From NCBI GenBank assembly GCA_002633025.1, contig NMRB01002334.1, positions 48,093-112,092 of the forward strand: DNA of 64,000 nucleotides. The letters are read 5' to 3'. The stretch's first letter is position 1. The number at the start of each line of letters is the position of its first letter. The notes under the pieces were generated by a model, which was given only the letters and a program-made list of their open reading frames with translations, was not told where the DNA came from and did no database searches. The position numbers and the translations under genes are program-made. Origin of the DNA: Notospermus geniculatus. Lineage: Eukaryota; Nemertea; Pilidiophora; Heteronemertea; Lineidae. Shown here piece after piece: positions 9,239 to 21,200 of this stretch.

Positions 9239-12200
9239 GTAAGTTTGCTTCTTTATTAAACTTCTTCATTCAAGTAAAATTTCACTAACATTGAATGAAA
9301 GTAGCACCAAAAATTGCCTTGATGCAGTGAGATGGGAAAAATTGGCCTAGATTTTGTCATCAGGTGAACCTTCCCTCATTCTTTATATGTCCATCATTTG
9401 CAGCCTGTCCTTCAGTCATATCAGAGCCGAAATCAGCCAGCATATATTCACAGAGTGGCGAAACAGAAACTGGAGGCTGAGGGTGTCCTGAAGATGGAGG
9501 ATGACGGCCACATCAGTAAGAAGATCAAGAGGCCTGGATCTGTGGAGCCCCTAGAGAGACCCACCAGTGCTACTCCGCTTCCTGATTTACCAGATGATCT
9601 CAAACACAAACAGGTTTGTCAAATGTGGCCCGCTCTAGCAAAAGTAGGCGCATGTCACAGCTGACACCATAGGTGATCGTCATTGGTCATCAGTTTACTC
9701 AACTATTATCACTGCTGTCCACTAATATTGTCAACCTGCAGAGACGTACATTTCAGCTATTGTGTTGTATTAAGGCTGTTAACCCTTTCCTCGGTTGCGA
9801 CATGCGCCTACTTTTGCTAGATCAGGTCACAAATATGCCATGGAAAACTACAAGCACAGTATATTATTACAAGAAATGCGTCATTTCCATTTGGCGGCCT
9901 CTGTTGATTGTAAATCAGAAGTCTGTGAGGTGTGTTGATTTTAGATTCAAGTTGACTGTAATTTTCATCAATACGAATTCTCTTCTATTGCAGGAGGAAA
10001 TGTTGGGTGGACCTGGGCCGAGCCTCGTCGCACAAACCATGGTACCGTCACCACCCACAGAACCGAAACCACCGTCCCCAATCAGTCTGCATCATGCCAC
10101 ATCAGCAACGATCCCAGCATCATCACAACCTCGGGTCCAGCAGACTTATCTAGGCGTGTCGGATCCAGCTGCGATTATTTCTATCATCCGGGAAAACTCT
10201 AAAGTTGGTTTCCTCTACCTGAGTCCAGCGGTTCCTAAATCATCCGTCAGATATCATTATTACAACCTAAAGTAAGTAGAATGGCCCTGGATGCGTAATC
10301 CTTATGCTGCCGGTTGCAATTTAGTAAGACTATTAAAAAATCCTTAACTCTCACAGAAATCCTGTCACATAGGTATTCATAGGAAAAGTCTCACTGAGCA
10401 CTTTCCAATGAATACCTATGTGGCAGGGTTTCTGTAACACCTCAAACCGTATCACATACATGTAGGTATTCATTGGACAGCTCTCAGTGAGTACTTTCCA
10501 ATGAATACCTAGCCTATATAACAGGATTCCTGTTTGATTCTGGCTTTGGTACGATACTATGATGAAAGTGCGGTGCTCTTGGCACTCAAAGGGTTAAATC
10601 AAAAGTAAAACTGAATGTCAAAAGTGACTATATTATGTGCCTAATGCAGGAGGAAACTGGATGCCCCGAAGTGCCAGTCATAATTAGGGACAGTGCGATG
10701 TGAACTTGCTGTGCACCTCTCAGAGTCGAAACAATGCAGCGAGGGCAGGGTGATTTTTCGTAACTGCCGCAGACCGACCTCCACTTTGGTGTTTGATTTT
10801 TCAGACCCTTTTGTTTATTTCCACAGGGTTGTGAACCACGAAAACATCAACAAGTCGGATTACCTGACAATCAGCATTAAGGGGGTGACAAGGATGCGAG
10901 CAGACGACGAGACAGAGTTTACCCCCCTCGATAGGTGGGAGCAGGAGTATCTGTACTTCCAGAAACTAAGAAAGGTTTGTGACGTTGTAAAATAACATTT
11001 CAGAAGATCTCGAAGGATTCAAAGACAAGCAGTAATTCATAGTGTTGCAATTGCATTCCCTGGTCATTCGAATAAATTTTCCATCCTTTTCAGATCGGAG
11101 CGTTTCGTCTTTTCCGTAAATGGAAGGCGTTCAGCGTGTGGCGTAAAAACGTCTTGACGAAGAAGGTGGCGAACTGTAAGAAGTCCCTGAATGAGAATCT
11201 GTTCATCGTGAATCCAGTAAGTGTAGTGGTTATCATGTCCGCTCAGCAAGCGGCAGGTCCCGGGTTCAAATTCAGCCCGGGCCATATGGGATTTCATTCC
11301 CGGCTCTTCACGTCCGTCGCATGGGACATAAGTCGTGGTGCCTTGTACCTTGTTCCTTTGCAAGGCAAGTAAAAGACCCCATCCTGATCCAAGTGAGGAA
11401 CATGAGTAGCTTGAGATGGCCTCTTCCATATTTGCCAGGGCCAATAATGCTTTGGCTTCGGCCCTTACGAAAAAATCAAAATCTGTCTCTAACTCTTTCA
11501 GTCTCTGCGGCCCGCTCTCTTGAACGTTCGTGAGATGTGCTACAGAATCAGTGACATGGGCCTGTGCAAGGTCGAGAAAGGTCATACGTACACTCTGAGC
11601 GAATTCCGTGAGGCGCAGTTCGAACAACTTAACGAGGTTGCTGGCCGTCTGACGGAGTTCCGCGAACTCGTCAAAGAGGTCGTCCGCAGCGCGTGCAGAA
11701 CGGCGCTACTGGAGGCTGGTTTTACCCCTGACGATTATTTCTACGATGGTGGGGAGAGTCCAGGCATGTATGGCGAGGCGCCGGGAACTGCGTCGAGTTA
11801 TCTGATGAATTCTAACTATGATTTGGACATTTATGGCGAGGCGCCAGACAAGATGACGTACACGGAGCAGGCGAATAAGAGGACTCACTGCAAGAGGCTG
11901 ACGTGGTAAGGTGGTCGACTTGCAACTTGATGGGGAGTGTGGTGGTGCTGTGATTAAGTGTCAGACTTGAGGCTGACCGGTCATGGGTTCAATTCCTGGC
12001 GGAGTTATTGTTTATGCTCAGTAGGTCTTGAAGGATCAAGTGATGCACTGAATGAGCTTCTCCTTGAGTCCCACAGAGAGATTTCTGGTGAGACTGGGGT
12101 AATAGTGTGAAACACAAGGTTTCATCAACCCATCCACCCCTAGAGTCCAGCAGACGGCATCTTCTGTCAAAGTTTTCTGACATCCTATAGAATTAATTGA

Positions 12201-15200
12201 AAAATATTTGAAGAAAGGTTGTTCCTGTCAACCATCTGAAGAATGTTTCTTCAAATTTTTTCCAATTCATCATTCCCAAGGATTTCAGAAAGCTTTAACA
12301 GAAGATGTCGTCTGCTCAAACTTGGTAGCAGACGATAAGAATCTGTATATTTCTTCCACAGTTTCATCCGCCTCGCTGACTACCTGATCGTCAACACCAT
12401 GCACGTGTTGGCCGTCAACTCTGTCTCCACGCTCCTGAACTACCTGACGGAGCAGCTCCAGAACACGCCGACGTTGGCGGAGATCCAGGCGGACATGGCG
12501 CCGCCGGAGAAGGAAGGGGACGAGGAGGAGGAGGAGGGTGCGAAGGAAGAAAAGGTCAAGGAGGAGGAGAAGGTGAGGCGGGGAGGGGAAGATGGAAGGG
12601 AGAGGCATTGATTGACGGATGTGGGGTTTGGTTAGGAAGGGAAGAAGGGCAAATCTCTCATCTCTGAGTGAGGCCAGTGGCGGATTTAGGGGGCCTTTCT
12701 TTCCTTTGATTCGATGGGTTGCATATGTAACAGGAAATTTTGATACCAGAGTGTTTTGCCCCTCCTGGGGCAATGGCCTCGTATATCTCAATAACGAAGG
12801 ACAAAACGGTGTTTTGTTCACAAAATATGTATTCACGTGCTCAGAAGTACAACCTCGTGGCGGAGCCCTAGTTTTTGAACCTACCGGGTGGGCGCCACCA
12901 GCCGGTGGTCCCGTAGGCCTATATGCATTAAAGCGGAATGCTGTATGCTGGGTGACGCACTACACAGAGGCCCTTTGGCACCAGAGATCCTTTCTTCAAT
13001 ATCAGAGGCTCTTTCTTGCCCTGGTTTCTCCTTGCTCGTCAACATGACTGCTGCAACGCCCAGAAAAGGCTCTGAACTTATCTTTTGATCACAGGAAGAA
13101 GAGGAAGTGCCCCAGCTTCCCCCGCTGTATCTCTCCGAGTTCATCCTTGAACCCTCCCAGCTGACGTTCTCCCCCGACGAGGATGAATTCCACGAGGGTC
13201 TTCAGGAGGTCATCAAGAGATTCCAGGAGGCCGTGCTCTCCGTCGAGAATCTTGTACCAGATACATACTTCGATGCTTTTACACGGTATGTTTATGTTTA
13301 CCTTTGGAAGACGTTTGCTACTGTAGTGACTCTCAAAGGCTATTTTGCCCAGATGTTGTGTACCTCCAAGCCCTAAATCACTGAATTTCAATGTCCAGAG
13401 CAGTCCACAAATGTGACCCAAGTTAGCGAATGGAGGTGCATGTCGCAACAAAGGAAAGGGTATGGCTTTCAACACAATAGCTGAAATGTACGTCTGCAGG
13501 TTGACAATAGTAGTTGACAGCAGTGATAATAGTTGAGTAAACTGATGACCAATGATGATAACCTGCGACATGCACCTGCTTTTGTTGGAGTGGGTCACAG
13601 ATGGTCATGATGCCTGATCGCGGTCTATTCAGCGGTCAGCAAATGACCATGACCATGTGCCCGACCGGTGTTTGTTGACTGGTCTGCCAGTCAGCGTGGT
13701 GCCCCGACGTAATGTCATGACCCTTGATATCATCCGCCAAACACCAAAACGAAGATTCCCCCCGAAAAAAAGTCCTCGAAATTCAGGAGACTTTCTTTGC
13801 TTCCAGACCGATCATCAACAACAAATTTGAAGAGAAGACCTGCGGTGACGGTCCAAGCCTCAGCACGATGTTTGAGGATGATCGCCACCTTCAAAACATC
13901 ATCCAGAATATCCGCGAGGCACTCCAGGCGGCGTTCAACGCTGCTAACCAGTACGCTGATTGCTTCGAGCCGTACCGGGAGTTCTATCGTGAGAACGAGG
14001 CTCTGGATCTGGACGCAGTGAAGGCTGCTGAACATGGTATGTTACATTTTTAATGAGTCTTCGATTCCGGTAACCATCCTGCCACACAGTGGTAGTATCA
14101 GGCCTATCACCACCGCAGGTCCAGGTTCAACCCCCAGTCGGACCTGCTCCTCATGATAGAGAGGGCAACTCTCTTTGACGGCACAGGTTTTCCCGGGCAC
14201 TCTGGTTTCCTCCTGCTGTACATTTAATTCACCCATTGTTAGAGCTAATAATGCCATATTTGGCACCCAGGTCTCGATTCAGTATAGACAAATCCCAAAT
14301 TGATGTAAACGAGAAATATTTGTGCACTTCCACCGAAACTGCAACCCTCGGTCTGAAACTGAATACGTGACGCTGACGACCCCACGACAATGACTTCGAC
14401 GACGTTGCGTCAGAGTCGACCATTGCTGAATCATGGATTGCGTGACATCAGCTGGTTTCAGATCGAGGTTGTGGTTGCGATTTTTGCGGGCGGTGCACAG
14501 ATCTGTGAATTCAAGAATCGTCTATTCTTACCTGCCAATGCAGGGATGGGATGTCCCTTCTTCTGACTGACGTTAAGTACGACCCTCTACCTTTTCAGAC
14601 GTGAGCTTCTTCGCCGAGTCGCTGGAGCGCTACCACAAACAACACAACATGGCGGAGAGCATAAAGGAGAAACGACCAATAGGAATGCTCCTTATCGACG
14701 CCATCAAGATGAAGAATTTACTGATACCATCACCGCTGAGATGTTTGGACGTAAGTTGAACCGTTCTGAAGATCTTTCACTGACACCAGCCCTGTGTATA
14801 GAGCTCGTGCAGTGGCTCATTATGACGTCACTTTTGACCAGCGGTCCACCATGCTGGCATCGACGACAAAGTGCATCACGTGCAGATCACTTCATGGTTG
14901 ATGTTACACATACTCCACTTGCACCGACGACAAAGTATGCCACGTGGGTCGACGACGTCATTATGACATCACTTATGACATCATCCACCATGATGACATC
15001 GATGACACATTGCGCCACGTGCAGATCACATCATGGTTGACATCACACATACTCCACTTGCGCCGACGACAAAGTACGCCACGTGGGTCGACGACGCCAT
15101 CTGATGTGAATTTTGACTGTCAAGATGGCAGATTTTCCTGTGATGACATCATCTGCACAATACTATAGTAGTATAGTCGGAGTTGCTTTCTCTTTCAGTG

Positions 15201-18200
15201 TATCAACGATCTCTTGCCCGTCCTCGCCAGAAATGAAGTCGACCGGCTGATCGCAGAACTCCAGGATGCACAATTCAAGCTCGAGTTCATCGCAAGCTCA
15301 ACCATCGAGTTTGTCGAGAGTTTGACGTTCTTGGACCAGATTCAGGAGAGGGTGAGTAAGAATACATGTAGATAAACTGGGACCCTTATATACTGCTCAT
15401 GTTGTCCTCTACTTCATGAAGAGCTGGGAGGTCCAGTAAAACTGTGGCCCTCTTTCTGCTCTTTTGAACATCTTTACCTGCAGGGCTCCAGTGGACCCCT
15501 CAAAAATTGTGGTTTTAAAGGCCCCACATCATTTTTCAAGGGCCCTTAATGTATTTGTGAACCAGCTTTCCGAATTGCAAGGAAGGACCCTTTCTTTGTT
15601 CGGGGGGAGGGGGACACTTTTCAGGGGTTATATCAAGCCCTGACCTGTTCAATCTCTTCCATAAATTCTATGCTATGATTTCTTATCTTCGTCATTCTAG
15701 AGGCCTGGTGAGTTTGTTATTCACCCCTGTATATGAATGTCAATCACTATTTCACAATCACGGTACAAAAATCATCACTTTTCATAGTACATTGTGTACT
15801 TCCAAGAAACCATCAATTTTAGCTTATTGATGGCCGCCGAACACGATCAAATTTTTCATCAAATTTCCTGAATATGCTCAGTAATGGCCAACATGTGGGT
15901 TTATACATTGAAGCCCCAGTTGGCCCTGAATCTGAATTCCAAAAAATGGATGAAAAATTTGATCGTGTTCAGCGACCACTATTCAAAAGGTATCACAATG
16001 CATGAGGTCGTTGTACTCATAAACTGTGTTGTCGAAAATCGTGTATTTTAGACTAGCCTGGTTGTGATGCATGCTGGGAATGATTTTTTGTCGTACCTTG
16101 GCGAAATTTGATCCCTTCTTGTAATGCAGGTGCAACTCAGGCACTCTGCAGCCAAACATTTTTGGTCAAGACTGGCCAGAAATTACATCTCAAGGCGTTT
16201 AGATTGGTAAATTTTCTGGGGAGAGCCCGTGGGTGTATCCAGGACTTTGGTGGGGGGCAGTCTGTCGAGCATTGACACAAGTGGTGGTATGTAGGTGCAT
16301 TTGTGAAGCAACATTTACAGATTGAAAATGGGGCATGTTTGAGGCATAATGAAGTTTGATTGATCAAGTCAAGAAATCTCAATTCTGTTTCATCACAGAA
16401 TTTTTGAATTTCAGATCGAGCCGCTCGAAAAAGAGGCTGACATTGTGAAGGAGATGTATGAGCTGATCGATCAGTTCACCGTCCCGACTCCGCCGGAAGA
16501 CTTCGCCGTTTATCAAACACTCAGTCCGTCGATCATCAACGTGAAGAACGCCATTGATAAGGCGTTGACGGAGCGTGACGCAAACATTGATAAATTCTGC
16601 AACAGTCTTGATAAGGACATTGCTGAGTTGGCGAAAGAAGTTAAAGAAATTAAACAAGAATCACAGGTCTGTGACTTTCTGTTCCATCCTCCTCAATTCC
16701 TCCTCGGGATTATTTGTTGTGCTGCACAGAATAATCACTGCAATTTGCAGCTTCATAGACAAATCCCAAATTGACGAAAACAAGAAAGATCTGCGCACTT
16801 CCACCGAAATCGTAAACAGAACCTCGGTCTGAAGCTGAATGACGTTACACAGACAACTCCACGACAGTGACTTCGACGACGTTGCGTCAGAGTCGACATT
16901 GCTGAATCATGGATTGCGTCACGTCAGCTGGTTTCAGCTCGAGGTTCTGTTTGCGATTTTGGCGGAAGTGCGCAAATCTGGGAATTTGGGATTTGTCTAT
17001 ACATGTAGCTTTCTCCATTTTCTGAAGGATCACAACTCAGATTCCTCAATTGATGAAAATGAACAGTCCCTTCCATCAATCCCAAATTTTGCTTGTTTTT
17101 CTCAGAACCCACTGATCTTAGAACCAACTGCCGACAGGGACAAAGTCCGGAACATCCTCACCAAACTCCTCTCCCAGATGGACGAGCTCCAAAAGAGGGC
17201 GTTCACGTATAAATCCTATCAGAAGAACTTCAAGGTTGAGCAGACGAAGTTTGACGCGTTGGAGGAGGCGCACGCCGAGCTGAAGCTGAAACAGTTATTG
17301 TGGGAGTCGATTGATGAGTGGGACGTTCTGCTGGAGGAGTGGACAATCGTGAGTACAGCATTATCTATTAGAGTAGAACCTCCCTGTGCGGACATGTCTG
17401 CCAGGGGACACCTCTCTATTAAGGACACCAACTACCTGTCCTGAAGTCATCCTTCAAGCGGACTATTCGCGCCGAGTCAAAGATTCCACAAAACAGTTTC
17501 CAGAGCGGCCACCGCAATGCACCAGTTGTTGTTACGAATAAAACGGGCTGTTTTATTATTTTTGGTTCACTTTGGACAGATGCGAACAATCCGCTTTAAT
17601 AGAGAACGGCTGTGCCACTGTAATACAGTAACTGTAATAGAGTGGAACCTTTCTCAGCGGACACCTCTTACCAGGAGGACACCTCTCTATTAAGGACACC
17701 AAAGTTCAGCCCCAAACTGGTCATTTCTTTTCATTTTGACCTCTGTAATCAGGACACCTCTCAATTAAGGACACCATCTGTCAGTCCTGAAAGTGTCCTT
17801 TGTCATGAGGACATCTCTTTTCGCAGGACACCGAAATTTTTGTTTTTTACAATGATTTTACCTTTTTCTCACACAGGCTCCTTTGGAATCCATCGACCCG
17901 GAAGTCCTAAGCGGCAACACGGTGAAATACGGCAAATCAGTCTACCAACTGGAAAAGGGCCTACCACCGAACGGTGTCGTACCGCTGTTGAAGGAACGCG
18001 TGGAAAGTATGAAGGAAAAACTCCCCGTCATAACGCACCTCCGGAACTCGTCCTTGAAACAGCGGCATTGGGACGTGATTGAGAATATCCTTGATTATCA
18101 TTTTAACAGCGAGGATCCACTGTCGCTTGGAAAACTGAACGAACTCGACGCGTTCAAACATACGGAAGCCATTGAAGAGATATCGGCGCAGGCGAGCTCC

Positions 18201-21200
18201 GAGGCCAGTTTGGAGGCCATCTTGAGAAAGGTACGTTTACAATCAGAAACCACACGGTTAGCATCTTTCGCTGTCCTAAAAATAATTTTTTAAATATTTT
18301 TAAAAAATTAAAAATATTTTTAAATTTTTTTTTATTTTTAAAAATGTTCTAAAATTGTTTTCTTTAATTTTTTAATAGGGCCTAATTTTTCAAAGAATTT
18401 GTAAAAACATGGGAGAATTTGTTAAATCTTAGAATACCACATTTCCTTCAAAAAAAATTTAAAAAATGAAAAAGTTACATGTAAATAATTTTTTTAAAAT
18501 AATTTTTAAAATACTCAAAAATTTGGAAGAATATTCTTTGAATTGTTACAATAATGAATTTCCGTCAAATAATTTTTTAGCTTTTATCTTTTTCAAAAAC
18601 AACATTTTAAATTTAAAAATTTTAGAAAAATGTAAAGAATTTAAAAACATTTAAAATTTTTAAAGAACTAATTTGGATACAAACCTTTGAAAAGGTCGTC
18701 TGCTCACATTTGAATTCACACCATCTGTCAAATTCCAGGTTGAAGATTCGTGGAAATCGACTGAGTTCATCGCCCTCCCGCACAAAGATTCAAAAGATGT
18801 CTTCATCCTCGGCGGAACAGACGACATCCAACAACTGTGGGACGACAGCAACATCAACATCGCGACCATCGCCAGCAGCCGTCATGTCGGACCAATCAAA
18901 TCTCGCGTCGAAGATTGGGTCAAACAGTTGGATTTGTTTGGAAAAACTTTGGTGAGTCTTGGCAGCCAATCAGCTTTCAGTAAATCTTCACTGCAGCATT
19001 GTATTCCAAATTATGGCAATTATGAGTGAGAAAGTGTGGTGATTGGCTGGAGCCCAGTGGAGTGCCATCTAGTGGTGTTCACGGCTTTTGAGCCCCAAAA
19101 ATGCCAGTGGGTGGAAGACCGGGACGTCGGATACACCGGGCCGAGTGTAATTTTTCACTTGCCCTTGGCAGGGAAGGGGTTAAATATCTCCATCTTATTT
19201 CCAGGATGAATGGCTGACCTGCCAGAGAAGCTGGTTATATCTAGAAAGCATCTTCAGCGCTCCAGACATCCAGCGTCAGCTACCGACCGAGGCCAAGATG
19301 TTCATGACGGTCGACCGATCGTATAAGGAGGTCATGAGAAAGGTGTACAAAGTTCCTTTAGCCATGCGCGCCGCGACACAGCCTGGTTTGCTCGAGACTT
19401 TCCAGAATAATAACGCACTGTTGGATCAGATTCAGAAGTGTTTGGAGGCGTATTTGGAATCCAAGAGAGTTATATTCCCAAGGTAGGTGGCTGGAGAAGG
19501 GTTAAACAAGGGTTTCTTTCAGTTGTATTTTGTATTGGATTTTTCCATTAGGGCCAAAGCCATAGCATTATTAGCCCTGGTAAGTATGGAAGAGGCCATC
19601 TCAAGCTACTCATGTTCCTCACTTGGATGGGGTCTTTTACTTGTCCTCGTAAAGGCACAAGGTACAAGGCACCACAGCTTACTGTCCCATGTGATGGAAG
19701 TGAAGAGCATCACACTGCACTGCACTGCATCACTCTGATGAAATTATGATCATTTTTCTAATTTTACAGATTTTACTTCTTGTCCAATGATGAACTCCTT
19801 GAGATTCTCGCCCAGACACGCAACCCGCTTGCCGTACAGCCACATCTCAGAAAATGCTTCGACGCCATCGCGAAACTCGAGTTTGGAATCCAGGCGCCGA
19901 CGTCGAGCGAGGGGAAGACGACGCCGGAAGGCGATGAGAAAGAGATTCAATACACGAATGATATCCTAGCGATGATTTCACCGGAGAACGAGAAGGTTGG
20001 ACTTGGAAAGGTAGGCCAGGTGTTAAAATAACGTAATATCTGCGATTGCCAACCCAGGAATTACACTTTACATCTACTTATCATACAATATTGAGTGGTA
20101 TTGCATAATGTGGGAGGAAACCAGAGCCCCGGAGAACTCTGAGAGGAGACATCAACCCTTGGCTTTCTGTGGATCGAACCTGTAACCTCATTGGTGACAG
20201 GCAGGGATGGTTCCACTACACCAACCTGACAACACATGGGCAAGTGTCCCAGATTTGAATCCAGCCCGGGTGGGTTGGGGTAAATCATTCCCGGCTCTTC
20301 ATTTCCATCACATGGGACAGTAAGCTGTGGTGCCTTGTACCTTTGCAAGGGCAAGTAAAAGACCCCATCCAAGTGAGGAACATGAGTAGCTTGAGATGGC
20401 CTTTTCCATACTTACCAGGGCCAATAATGCTCCGGCTTCGGCCCTGATGCAGAAGTCTACTAGGCCCGCAATAAAATGCAAGTGTGCAGTGGATCACGCT
20501 GGTGTAACTTCACGAAGTGTATTTGTATTTTATTTGCTTTTCCACCAGCTACTCATGTTGCTCACTTGAGTGAGGTCTGCCTCCTCCATACCACTAGGCC
20601 AATAATGCTATTGCTAATGGTGTCAGTCATGGTGGAAAAAATCAAATGCATTAATTAAATACAATATGAATACCAGTCACATATGTACTGGTCCCAAAAA
20701 TTTATTTCAATACAGTGGAACCTGTCACATTGAACACCTTGGTACTTTGAACAAACTGCCTACATTGAACACTTTGAAATTCCCCGCCAGATCTAACACT
20801 AAGGGATCACCTAGTACGGTGACCCTTGGTACATTGAACACCTCCTTACAATGAACGCTTTTGAAATTCCCCGTGAGTGTTCAATGTAGACAGGTTCCAC
20901 TGTATAATGAAATATATATCCAATATTATATTGTCAGTGTCAAGCGGGATATTAGTGTTATTTTTTACATCAATTACGTGGTTTCTGTATTGCATCTTTG
21001 TAATAATTTTAGTATAAAGAAATATGGAATAATTACAGTTTTTCAAAAATCCTTTGTCATAAAATGGTTTCTTTTTGTTTTATCTAATTTCTTATATTTT
21101 TGTTTACAGCGGATTTCTTCTGCAAATATTTTTTTTAATTTTTTTAAATTTCTTCCCCTGCTCTTCACATCCTTTGCATGGGACAGTAAGCCCTGGTGCC

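Noticed and set aside
9673-10275. 200-codon ORF overlapping DNAH6 exon 3 as a separate gene
   Set aside because: Its first two thirds are a dispersed repeat (inverted copy at 13423-13610), and the rest is exon 3 read in frame through the intron.
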